A stretch of DNA of 64,000 nucleotides from Entamoeba invadens IP1 (taxonomy: Eukaryota; Evosea; Mastigamoebida; Endamoebidae). Positions 51,766 through 60,943 of this stretch are shown one piece after another. How positions within the stretch are numbered: position 1 is the first letter of the stretch; the number at the start of each line of letters is the position of its first letter. Position numbers and translations under genes: made by a program. The DNA is taken from positions 4,666 to 68,665 of the forward strand of contig NW_004443615.1 in NCBI RefSeq assembly GCF_000330505.1, written 5' to 3'. A model generated the notes under the pieces. The model was not told where the DNA came from. It was given only the letters and a program-made list of their open reading frames with translations, and searched no databases.

Positions 51766-54044
51766 ATCAGTCAAATGCATTGAATAAATTCTGTCCATTT
51801 CGGTTGTGAAAACGTTCTGTCCAAAACAAATTTTTTATTTTTTAGAGTTCATTCTTTAACATTTTATTAAATAATTCTAATGAGAAAGATAATTATTTAT
51901 CTTTCTCATTGTCTAAGTTTTTTTGTGTATTAATTTTGCTATTTCGAATTACCAATTTTTTAAGAAAAGAATTAAATTGGGGTTTATTGTTATTAGTTTA
52001 TATAATAATTAAATTATAATAACAACAAAAGCCAATTAAATAATATTTTTTAAATAAAATTTAAACAATCAATTCAAAATTCAATAAAAACAACTTTTAT
52101 TTTCAATGCAATTTCATTTTACTTTTTTTAAAAAAACAATAAAAATTTTTAATAATTTAAAAAAAAAGATATTATTTTTTATATAAATTGTGACAATCGA
52201 TTTTTTGTTACAAATAAGGGCATACTAATGGATGGACGTCTATCCACTGGATAAGCGTCCATCCAGTGGATACACGCTTTTTTGCTGGATACAAATAATT
52301 TTTAGTAAAAAAAAGTCAATTTTGTCATTAAAAAAAAGCATTTATTTCCAAATAATAAAAATTCTTTTATAAGAAAAATAATATCGCCAAATGGTGTAAT
52401 CTGCCACATAACAACAACATTTTTTTTCATTTGATATGTTAATAATTATACTTTTATAAACATTATTTTTTTAATTTAACAATTTTTTTAATTTACACGC
52501 TATTTTATAAACAATAACGTTAATTTTTTACTTGAATGAATACATTGATTTCAATAAAATTTGTTCGTTATTATCTGCTCATTATTTGAAAAACTACTCG
52601 TTAAATAACATATTAAAAATATCAAAACAAAACTGTTTTTTAAATTGGTTTTTATAACGGTATCAGATAAATGATCTTGTTAATGATACATAGTAATGAC
52701 GAGTAATTTACACTATGATCTACAAAATGTATTCCGATATTCCAAGTATACTTTTAATTCAGCTACCAACATAAAACTATAAAAAACAAAACAAAAAATT
52801 ACCCCGAAAAATAAAAAGAACTGATTTGTGTTTAAAAACGAGAAAACAATACTATTTTTTACGAATTTTTTTAAATGTTTCGGTCTTGGCAATAATTACC
52901 TAAACACGTTTATCATTAATCTTCTCCGTGAAAGAGAATGGATATTATTTGGATAAGAGTCTTTTTGGCAAAATCGATCTTTTATTTTTCAAAATTTTAT
53001 TTTTTTTTCATTTTTTTGGTGCCCGATATTTCAGTCTATTTTTCCCTTTTATACACCAATCCACTAAAAAACGCCAATCCAGTGTCATGCCCTAAATAAT
53101 TAATAAAAAATATTAAACCAATTAATACCTTTTTACAATCAATTGTACATATCATTTAAAAAAATAACAAATTCAACAATTAAAAATTAATAAAAAATTT
53201 ATTTCCATTAATTTAAATGGGTGATTCAAGACTAAGTTTTTCAATAGTATTTTTAATAATAAATTAAAAATATTTTAACTTATACGTTTTGTTATTTTTT
53301 TAATTTTAGAAAAACAAAAAAAAATTGTTTATATTTGGTTTAAATCTCCTTCGAAATTATTTTGTTAAACAAAAAGTTACTTATAGTACTTACGATTATA
53401 AAAAAGCAATTTGAAAGTGAATTAATTTCTTTATCCATTAATTTTATATTACTAACTTCAAAACTAATTATTAAATTATTAATCTTTATTTATTAAAAAA
53501 ATAGAATTAATAATTAAATATATATAATATTTTAGTAAATTCAAACGTTAAGGAGATAAATATCATCATTTCGTTTCGCAGTCACTTTACAAATTCATAA
53601 ACGTTTAAAGCTGTTATAAACGAAATTAAATATAAATAAAGAGAAAGCCGAGATTTCATTCACAAATTACCTCTTGCGAGATTGAGCGAGGAGTTACTAA
53701 TAATTAATTGCATTTTAAAAAAAAAATGAACTACTATAATATTATAATATTATATTTATATTATATATCATTATTCTGGTCGAAGTATATGAAAATTTGA
53801 AATAACAAAATCTTTTTATAAATAAGTGTTCCACATAGAATTAAAACTATATATTTATAATAAAACAATTATTAAACATGTTTGTTATAGTTTTGGATTG
53901 TTGAGAGTGGATTTCCAAAATTGTGTGACTTTGAAGAAAGAAGCCAAGAAAAACAACATATTGTGGTGGGGGTTGATGGCATTTCTTTAATTCAGAGCTG
54001 AAAGGTGTTGAACTTCTAATTTACCAAAACGAACAGCTAAAGTG
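51766..54044. other. intergenic, 2.3 kb, contains a non-autonomous transposon
   Basis: No credible gene. Apart from the element at 52217-53093 it is A+T-rich DNA. A segment near 53640-53710 (GAGAAAGCCGAGATTTCATT, then TTGCGAGATTGAGCGAGGAG) is unusually G+C-rich but I could not fold it into a tRNA or other known RNA. Confidence 0.5.
52217..53093. mobile_element. probable non-autonomous DNA transposon (0.88 kb)
   Basis: The left end reads AGGGCATACTAATGGATGGACG and the right end, reverse complemented, AGGGCATGACACTGGATTGGCG; about 15-16 of 22 positions agree. TAA (or TA plus A) borders both ends. The subterminal left sequence holds an internal palindrome (TCCACTGGATAAGCGTCCA with CCAGTGGA following). 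There is no transposase. The GGGC start and three-base TAA border would fit PIF/Harbinger, while TA would fit Tc1/mariner; I cannot decide. Confidence 0.5.
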
Positions 54045-57000
54045 ATGGTAGGCCATTTTAGTTTTACTTTGTTTCTTTTTTTCATATTCAGTATATCTAA
54101 AGGTTCAGAGTGCCCAGATTCATTTACTGGAGATTATACACTTCAATCCACAAAATGTGAATGTCTCAACATAACTTTAATGGATTCAAAACTAATAGTC
54201 AAAGATTCGGTACTCAAAAGTGAAGTATTACAAATGTATAACAGTATTATAACTCTTCTCGATAATGTATCATTTCAAATGACGACAACTACTTTATCTT
54301 ATAGTACATTAAATATGCAGCTAGATACTTATAACGTAGTTGGTAATCTGTATTTTGAAAATAAAAGTAGTTTTGTTATGAAAGACAATTCGATATGCAA
54401 TGTGACGGGATCACTCTTTTTGAGTAACCAAAGTACTATTAATATAACTAATTCAAATATTATTCAAATAGCTTCTAATTTTACTTTTGACAACTCATCA
54501 ATTCTTCTGAGTAACAACTCTCAAGGGAAGTTCAATAATATAACTTTAACAACTTCTAGTATTCTTTTACTTTCCCAAAGTACTAAAGTAGAATTAATAA
54601 ATTTATTAAATGTCTATGATTCATTGGTCGAAACCAACGAGACGAGTTCTCTCTCTACACAATCTTCGGGCCAATTCTATACATCAAAACTCAATGTCAA
54701 AGATAAAAGCAATTTTGTGTGCAAATTACAGTGTTTATTTACGTCTAATTCGTTTTTGCAACTCTCTTCTAGTATGTCATGTGGTTCTTGTTTAAAATTA
54801 GATACTGCGTCTGAAATGGAAATTATTGGGAATGCCACAGTTATCGCAAATCAAATCATTTTATGTGTCAATTCGAAGAGTAAGATCCAAGATAATTCGG
54901 TAATTACAACGGTAGTGATTTTAATGATCCAAAACTCAACAAATGTATTTTTACAAAACGACACAAAAATGACAATTGGGTGCAATACCATGATCATTTG
55001 GGGATCAAATTTATATCTCCACCAAAACGCGAGCTTCATCAATGTGTTATTAACAATCTATACCAATTCTAATATCAAACTATATGATACGAGTTATTTA
55101 AAAACAACAGACACCTTTGAAATCCATAGTAATAGTTCTATTATAATGAGTGATAACTCCAGTGCCTACGTTTATATATGTAAAATAAGTCAAGACGGGC
55201 ATATGAAAATGTATAACAATTCCATTATGAGAATACCAAACGTAGTAAAAATAACAGGGGAATTAATGATGTATGGACACAGTCAATTACTCTCAGAAAC
55301 AGACATAACTGTTGATTCCAGTGGAGTAGTGGAGTTATATGATACCTCCCACATGGAAGGGAAGAACAATATACAAGTGACTAATGGTGGGCGGATCACG
55401 TTGAATGATTATGCAACGATTCAAAGTCAAGTGATTCAAGTGTCTGGGAGTACTTTGATCCTCACAAGTCCACATGTACATACCAGTGTGAATGCACAAA
55501 CCTTTATATGTGTGAATAGTGTCCTTCAGATCACAGGAAAGAGTACTTTTGAGACTCAAATTGGGATCTTCACAAGTTGTACAATAGAGGTCGAGAATCG
55601 TCATTTATCTGATATGCCTTTATTTAAGTTATCAACCATTTCTATAGTCGCTTTAATCATTTCTTCACTCACACAATTCGACTTCGGAGTTTCAAATACC
55701 GCCATTACAGCAGAAGAAAGTCTCACCACAAGTTGTGGGCTTTATTTCCTTCAAAATAAATTACTTTTAAGATATGGGAAGAGTCAGGAGATCTATTGCC
55801 ACTTAACTAATGACAACCTCCAAACGCCAACGTTCAGTGAAAGTTATTGTGTTAACATGGCACAGAACTCATATTATATAACACCGATACTTGATAACCT
55901 CGAACTCAAGTTTGAATATTCAAAGAATAGTACGACTCCTCTACAAGCTATTGATAACACTTGTGTCTTTGGATATTATGGAGTATGTCTTGATTTAATA
56001 CAAAATATTCACATCCATTTAACTCACATTTTGTCACTAGTGAATTGCTATACAACACTCGCCAATGTCTTGATTACATCTGACAGTGGATTTAAAATTC
56101 CAGATACAAATTGTTATGCAGCGTATTCATATAACGGTACCTTCAAGTGTAATATCTTATATTCGCAGTGTGAGAATGGCACTTTTGATTCAACTTTAGG
56201 GAAGTGTACTTCCTGTATGGACACCTATTGTCTGTTATGTCGCACTGTTTCCTCCAACTCGTGTATCCGCTGTATCCCAAATTACATTTTAACAAACAAC
56301 AACTGTTGTTCTATTAAAGAGGAGAAGTGTTTGTCTTCCAATGAGAAGTGTTTGAAGTGTGAAGATGGGTATACCCTCGAGAACGGGGGGTGTAAAATCC
56401 CATATGACCACTGTCAACAGAAGAATTACTCCTCACAAGTCTCAACTAAGACGGCTTTCAAATATACAACAGACACAAATGACCTTTGCGTGTTATGTTC
56501 TCCATTGGTGAACACTCTGAATATCAATGGAAAGTGTAAAGAAACAGATTCTAATAGTTATAGTAAAAGTAACTATTATATAGTTTCCTGTGTATCGGGG
56601 TACATCACAAATGGCACGTCGTGTGTTCTCTGTACCACTTTCATTCAAAATTGTGAGCGATGTACAATAACAACGTGTGAAAAGTGTCAATCGGGATATA
56701 TCATAACGTCTTCTGGAAAGTGCAAGAAAGCAGTGGATGACTCTTTTAATACTATTCGTGATGAGAATGGACTGTACACTGACTCGATACTCCACTGTGA
56801 CATCATAGTCAATGCAAAATGTGTTGAATGTGACAATAACACTTTAACTCTGTCCAACGCAAAATGTGAGACAACAAAAATTGAGAATTGTTTAGTGAAG
56901 ACATCATCAGAGTGTCTTCGATGCATCGAAGGGTATTATTACAATGGTACAACATGTTTAAATTGTGACTCTGCATGCTCAACGTGCACTTCTTCGTCTC

Positions 57001-58925
57001 TTACAAATGAAAGTGATAGTACAGACTCCACTCGTGATAGCCTCTGTCTGACGTGTTCTGAAGGAAGTTACAAAAGCGACTATCGATGCTATCCAAATGC
57101 CGAATTGCAAGCCAAGTGCAACAAGATCTCCGTCACAGGTGATGGGTGTTATGAATGTAAAGGGGGGTATTACCGTGAAGGACTTGATTGTAAAAAATGT
57201 GACATCAAATGTGGGACGTGTAATGGCAAAGACCAATGCCTGACATGTAATGTGACTAATTATAAGACAGCAGACAATGATTGTTTACCACGAAATACAC
57301 TTTATGGGTGTTCCTATGAAGTCACTGCAAATGGGTGTACTCAATGCTCGGATGGGTATTTCTTATATAAGGAAAATCAGTGTTCTCAATGTAGTGATTT
57401 CTGTAACACGTGCTTCTCCACATCCGCATGCACTTCATGTAAAAACGATTCAAATTTGATTCTCTTAAATAACAATTGTACAACTATGAGTAGTGTAGAG
57501 AAGTGTATCGAAGTGTCCTCCTTTAAATGTGCAAAATGTTCCTTTGGTTACACTCCATCAGACACTGGTCTCGAATGTAAGAAACATCTGCCATGGTGGT
57601 TGACTTTCATTATAGTTCTTTTATTAATTATAATACTAATAACTATAGTATTCTTGACCTTAAGTCTAACCAAGGTGATTACGTCACGCCTCCACACATA
57701 TCGTGTGAGGAAAGCGTCTCGTATCTTTACCATGCGACCTCATACCGAGAAATATTATAATCTTAATGGGGGACTTTGTATCAGTCGTGATATATTGAAT
57801 ATGAACGATTATAGCGCAGAGATCCGCATAGACGAGGAGATATGTGGGTCCTTTTCTATTGGGAATACTGAGAAGAGTCATGTGAATGTGCACATCACGA
57901 CGAGTGAAGAGGATGAATTGTATACTCTTCGAGTCGAGCCGTCTGATGTTGTTTTACACACAAAGGAAGCCTGTGAATTTCATGTTATATTTCGACCGAA
58001 ATGCACGTGTAACATTAAGAAGGAGATTGTAGTAGTTTCTCGAAGAGTGAAAAATGCCATTGAAGATGTTGTGAATAAGTTGGTAGTGACAGCAGACACT
58101 GTCTTATCTACACGACTGAATCCACATGAAATAATAGAAGAGACCAAAATTGGGGAAGGTGGCTTTGGTGTTGTTTATATAGGGAAATATCGTAACACGA
58201 TTGTAGCAGTTAAGAAAGTGAAATTTGTGTTAAACACACCGGGGGAAATTGATGGGTTTGAGAATGAAGTCGACATGTTAGACAAATTTCGGAGTGATTA
58301 TATCATTCATTTCTACGGCGCTGTTTTTATACCAAGTAAAATATGTATGGTCCTTGAATACGCACAATTTGGATCACTTCAAGATATCATGAAACATCGA
58401 CGGGATACTCCTATAATCTTTATTATGCGTACTAAATTGATGTTAGATGCTGCAAAGGGGATAGAGTATTTACACAACAATGGGATCTTACATCGAGATA
58501 TTAAACCAGATAATATATTAATAGTATCATTGGATGAAGGCATGGCAGTCAATGGAAAATTGACTGATTTTGGTTCAAGTCGTAATATCAACATGTTGAT
58601 GACTAATATGACCTTCACTAAAGGCGTCGGGACTCCTATTTATATGGCTCCTGAAGTCTTGAACCAAAGAAAATATAAGAAACCCGCAGATGTGTTCTCC
58701 TTTGCTATTACTATGTATGAATGCCTCTCATGGGAAGAAGCGTACCCAATCAAATCTTTTGAATATCCATGGTGTATCGCTGATTTCGTGACTCAAGGAA
58801 AAAGAATGGAAAAACCTTGTGGACTCGATGAGAAATATTACAACCTCATCGAAAGGTGTTGGGTACAAGACCCTTATATGCGTTATACAGTCACTCAAGC
58901 TAAAGAAGTGCTCGAACAATTTTAA
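54045..58925 (+). CDS. receptor-like transmembrane kinase, TMK type (1626 aa)
   Basis: Second membrane kinase of the same class. I start at the ATG at 54045, one codon after an in-frame GTG. Signal peptide MVGHFSFTLFLFFIFSISKG; ectodomain part 1 (about 20-700) nearly free of cysteine in its centre and made of short N/S/T-rich beta repeats (VTGSLFLSNQSTINITNSN style), likely a parallel beta-helix; part 2 (about 706-1180) a CXXC-rich furin-like region; membrane span about 1184-1212 (WWLTFIIVLLLIIILITIVF); MSP/ASH-like beta domain about 1262-1350 (EPSDVVLHTKEACEFHVIFR); kinase about 1361-1626 with GEGGFGVVYIG, VAVKK, HRDIKPDN, DFGSS and a normal YMAPEVL. The catalytic core shares a 194-bp identical tract with the minus-strand TMK gene although the rest is diverged. 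The ligand is unknown. Confidence 0.93.
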   Translation: MVGHFSFTLFLFFIFSISKGSECPDSFTGDYTLQSTKCECLNITLMDSKLIVKDSVLKSEVLQMYNSIITLLDNVSFQMTTTTLSYSTLNMQLDTYNVVGNLYFENKSSFVMKDNSICNVTGSLFLSNQSTINITNSNIIQIASNFTFDNSSILLSNNSQGKFNNITLTTSSILLLSQSTKVELINLLNVYDSLVETNETSSLSTQSSGQFYTSKLNVKDKSNFVCKLQCLFTSNSFLQLSSSMSCGSCLKLDTASEMEIIGNATVIANQIILCVNSKSKIQDNSVITTVVILMIQNSTNVFLQNDTKMTIGCNTMIIWGSNLYLHQNASFINVLLTIYTNSNIKLYDTSYLKTTDTFEIHSNSSIIMSDNSSAYVYICKISQDGHMKMYNNSIMRIPNVVKITGELMMYGHSQLLSETDITVDSSGVVELYDTSHMEGKNNIQVTNGGRITLNDYATIQSQVIQVSGSTLILTSPHVHTSVNAQTFICVNSVLQITGKSTFETQIGIFTSCTIEVENRHLSDMPLFKLSTISIVALIISSLTQFDFGVSNTAITAEESLTTSCGLYFLQNKLLLRYGKSQEIYCHLTNDNLQTPTFSESYCVNMAQNSYYITPILDNLELKFEYSKNSTTPLQAIDNTCVFGYYGVCLDLIQNIHIHLTHILSLVNCYTTLANVLITSDSGFKIPDTNCYAAYSYNGTFKCNILYSQCENGTFDSTLGKCTSCMDTYCLLCRTVSSNSCIRCIPNYILTNNNCCSIKEEKCLSSNEKCLKCEDGYTLENGGCKIPYDHCQQKNYSSQVSTKTAFKYTTDTNDLCVLCSPLVNTLNINGKCKETDSNSYSKSNYYIVSCVSGYITNGTSCVLCTTFIQNCERCTITTCEKCQSGYIITSSGKCKKAVDDSFNTIRDENGLYTDSILHCDIIVNAKCVECDNNTLTLSNAKCETTKIENCLVKTSSECLRCIEGYYYNGTTCLNCDSACSTCTSSSLTNESDSTDSTRDSLCLTCSEGSYKSDYRCYPNAELQAKCNKISVTGDGCYECKGGYYREGLDCKKCDIKCGTCNGKDQCLTCNVTNYKTADNDCLPRNTLYGCSYEVTANGCTQCSDGYFLYKENQCSQCSDFCNTCFSTSACTSCKNDSNLILLNNNCTTMSSVEKCIEVSSFKCAKCSFGYTPSDTGLECKKHLPWWLTFIIVLLLIIILITIVFLTLSLTKVITSRLHTYRVRKASRIFTMRPHTEKYYNLNGGLCISRDILNMNDYSAEIRIDEEICGSFSIGNTEKSHVNVHITTSEEDELYTLRVEPSDVVLHTKEACEFHVIFRPKCTCNIKKEIVVVSRRVKNAIEDVVNKLVVTADTVLSTRLNPHEIIEETKIGEGGFGVVYIGKYRNTIVAVKKVKFVLNTPGEIDGFENEVDMLDKFRSDYIIHFYGAVFIPSKICMVLEYAQFGSLQDIMKHRRDTPIIFIMRTKLMLDAAKGIEYLHNNGILHRDIKPDNILIVSLDEGMAVNGKLTDFGSSRNINMLMTNMTFTKGVGTPIYMAPEVLNQRKYKKPADVFSFAITMYECLSWEEAYPIKSFEYPWCIADFVTQGKRMEKPCGLDEKYYNLIERCWVQDPYMRYTVTQAKEVLEQF
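58440..58633 (+). repeat. 194-bp tract identical to 39905-40098 (inverted) in the other TMK gene
   Basis: No mismatch found by eye over 194 bp; immediately outside, the genes differ at the DNA and protein level (LMLDA against FMLDA upstream, GTPIYMAPEVL against GTPKYMAEEVL downstream). Confidence 0.88.
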
Positions 58926-59801
58926 ATGTTTTTAAAATAGTTACTGTTTAGTTTATATAGTAAATCTATAAAAATATGGTATAATATAGTTTATTTATTA
59001 TTAATTGTATAATAACAAATTTATTATTAATATAGTATAAATATGATATTATGTAATATAAAATAAATATAATATAGTATACTATTAAACAATCAAATCT
59101 ATTATAGAAAAAATACTAATTGAAAAACTATAAAAATTGTCAATTGAAATTTGGGAGTGGTGATTTGAACTAAAATTATTAATTATATTTATTATTCAAA
59201 TATAATTTTTTATTTGATAATTAAAAAAATCAATTGATTTTTTTTGAAAAAAAAATAATAATTTTAACATTAATATATTAATTATAAAAATAATTTTGTT
59301 AAAATTTGAACATTACAATCTATTAAATAAAAAGAACTTGAAATTATTTTAAAAGTCAAATATCTTTGGCAATTTACAATTCATTAGTTTAAAACTATAG
59401 AATTGAAAAAGCTAATTTAAGGCTTGTAAACAATATAATTATATTATATTATACAATTAGTTTATTACATAAGAGGAACTAAAGCTACTTAAAGGATTGT
59501 TATGAAGTTTAGAAATGATAAATCGGCAGATATGACATTGACTTACCTTTTTACAAATCAATACCTAAAAATTTCAATTTATTAAAAAAAAAGAAAACAC
59601 AAAGAAAAAAGTGCTTTTCATTTCAATCTCATCAAATCAATGATAACAATCCCTTGAATTGATGAAAAATGTATTAATTTTTATCAAAATAATAATTAAA
59701 AATAATAATACAATTAAGAGACCCCAGAAATGACGAACCAAACCGAAAAGAAAGAAAGACGATGAAGTTAAGTGGAGAAAAAACTGGGAAATACAAATTG
59801 A
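58926..59801. other. intergenic, 0.88 kb, nothing recognised
   Basis: TATAGTATAATATA-type tracts near 58950-59110, then A+T-rich sequence and the promoter of the next gene. No gene seen. Confidence 0.5.
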
Positions 59802-60776
59802 ATGGCAACCGAACAAAAAACATTTAACGTCTTGGTGACAAACATTGACAAAAATGTGACAGTGGAAACACTGACATCATTCTTCTCATTCACGGGGAAG
59901 GTTGTTGAGGTTCGTCTTTCGAAGGTCGATGAAGAGACACAACAAGCAATAATTGTCTTTGATTCTGAAGAGTCTGTTAAGACGGCAGAACTTATGACTG
60001 GTGCTCTTCTTGAGGCAAAGAGAATAGAAATTGCTCCAACGCAATTGACTCAATCCACTACCCACGACACAGTGTTTAGAGGAGACACTTTACCCGAGCG
60101 AAAAATCCCCGACCTTCCTGCAGAACACACAAAAGCATCTGTTGCAGCGTCACTCATCGCACAGGGATATATCTTGGCAAGTGATTCCTTCCAAAAAGCA
60201 GTTCAATTCGATAAAGATCACAACATCTCAGACACCATCAAAGCAAAGGCCGCCGCCGTCAAAAATGCGGCAATTAATGTCGACGAACAATACCACATCA
60301 CTGAATACTTGGCGCTCGGAGCAACTATGGCTGTTTCTTATGCGTCTGGAATCAATGAAAAGTACAAAATTACAGAAACTGTATCGACCACTGCAAAAGA
60401 AATTGACAACGCACTTGGCATATCAAATGGAGTCGGAGCGGCGAAACAAGCAATCGACAACGGAATCTCTAAAGTAGTTCAGTCGGAGCCAGTCGTGAAA
60501 GCAAGAACTGCTGTTTCGTCATCGATCAACGAGTTTTCAAATGAAGTTTCTCAAGAAGTTGGCGTCAGAAAGAATTTGAAGGATTTAGAAAAAATTGAAT
60601 GTGAGAAGGAGCAGAACGAAACAAAAGAAGAGAATGATACAAAAGAAATCGTCGTTGAAAATCCACCGCAATTCGAAACGACACCACTTGCCCCAGTCGA
60701 TGTTCCTCAACAACCAGTTCAAGATCAGATAGTCACCATTCCTGACGATGTTGACTCTCCTCACAACCTTCTTTAA
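59802..60776 (+). CDS. Vip1/BPA1-like RRM protein (324 aa)
   Basis: One N-terminal RRM (about residues 7-76: FNVLVTNIDKNVTVETLTSF, FFSFTGKVVEVRL, QAIIVFDSEESVKTAELM) joined to a conserved alpha-helical region (about 108-235) with TKASVAASLIAQGYILASDS, FQKAVQFDKDHNIS and KAKAAAVKNAA. That layout matches fission-yeast Vip1 and the plant BPA1/ACD11-binding group, whose biochemical role is poorly defined. The FFSFTG segment is the hallmark of this RRM type. The C-terminal 60 residues are acidic and then proline-rich. No introns, higher G+C than flanks. It is convergent with DDB1, with 167 bp between the stop codons. Confidence 0.82.
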   Translation: MATEQKTFNVLVTNIDKNVTVETLTSFFSFTGKVVEVRLSKVDEETQQAIIVFDSEESVKTAELMTGALLEAKRIEIAPTQLTQSTTHDTVFRGDTLPERKIPDLPAEHTKASVAASLIAQGYILASDSFQKAVQFDKDHNISDTIKAKAAAVKNAAINVDEQYHITEYLALGATMAVSYASGINEKYKITETVSTTAKEIDNALGISNGVGAAKQAIDNGISKVVQSEPVVKARTAVSSSINEFSNEVSQEVGVRKNLKDLEKIECEKEQNETKEENDTKEIVVENPPQFETTPLAPVDVPQQPVQDQIVTIPDDVDSPHNLL

Positions 60777-60943
60777 TTTTTTAACACTTGTTTTTGTTTT
60801 TGGATTTTATTCTATTAGTATTAGTAAAAATATCCATTTAACTTTTATCAAAATACCATTCTTATTATATTTATAATACTTATCATTCTATTTTGAGATC
60901 TATTCATTGAACTATTTAAATAGGTCAATACTCAATTGAAAAA

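Noticed and set aside
53640..53710. Locally G+C-rich patch that could be a tRNA or small RNA
   Set aside because: I could not form a cloverleaf or recognise any known RNA signature.
54042..54044. GTG start for the plus-strand TMK and TTG starts for several other genes
   Set aside because: Nuclear genes of this type start at ATG, and a suitable ATG with a good signal peptide or domain start lies just inside each frame.
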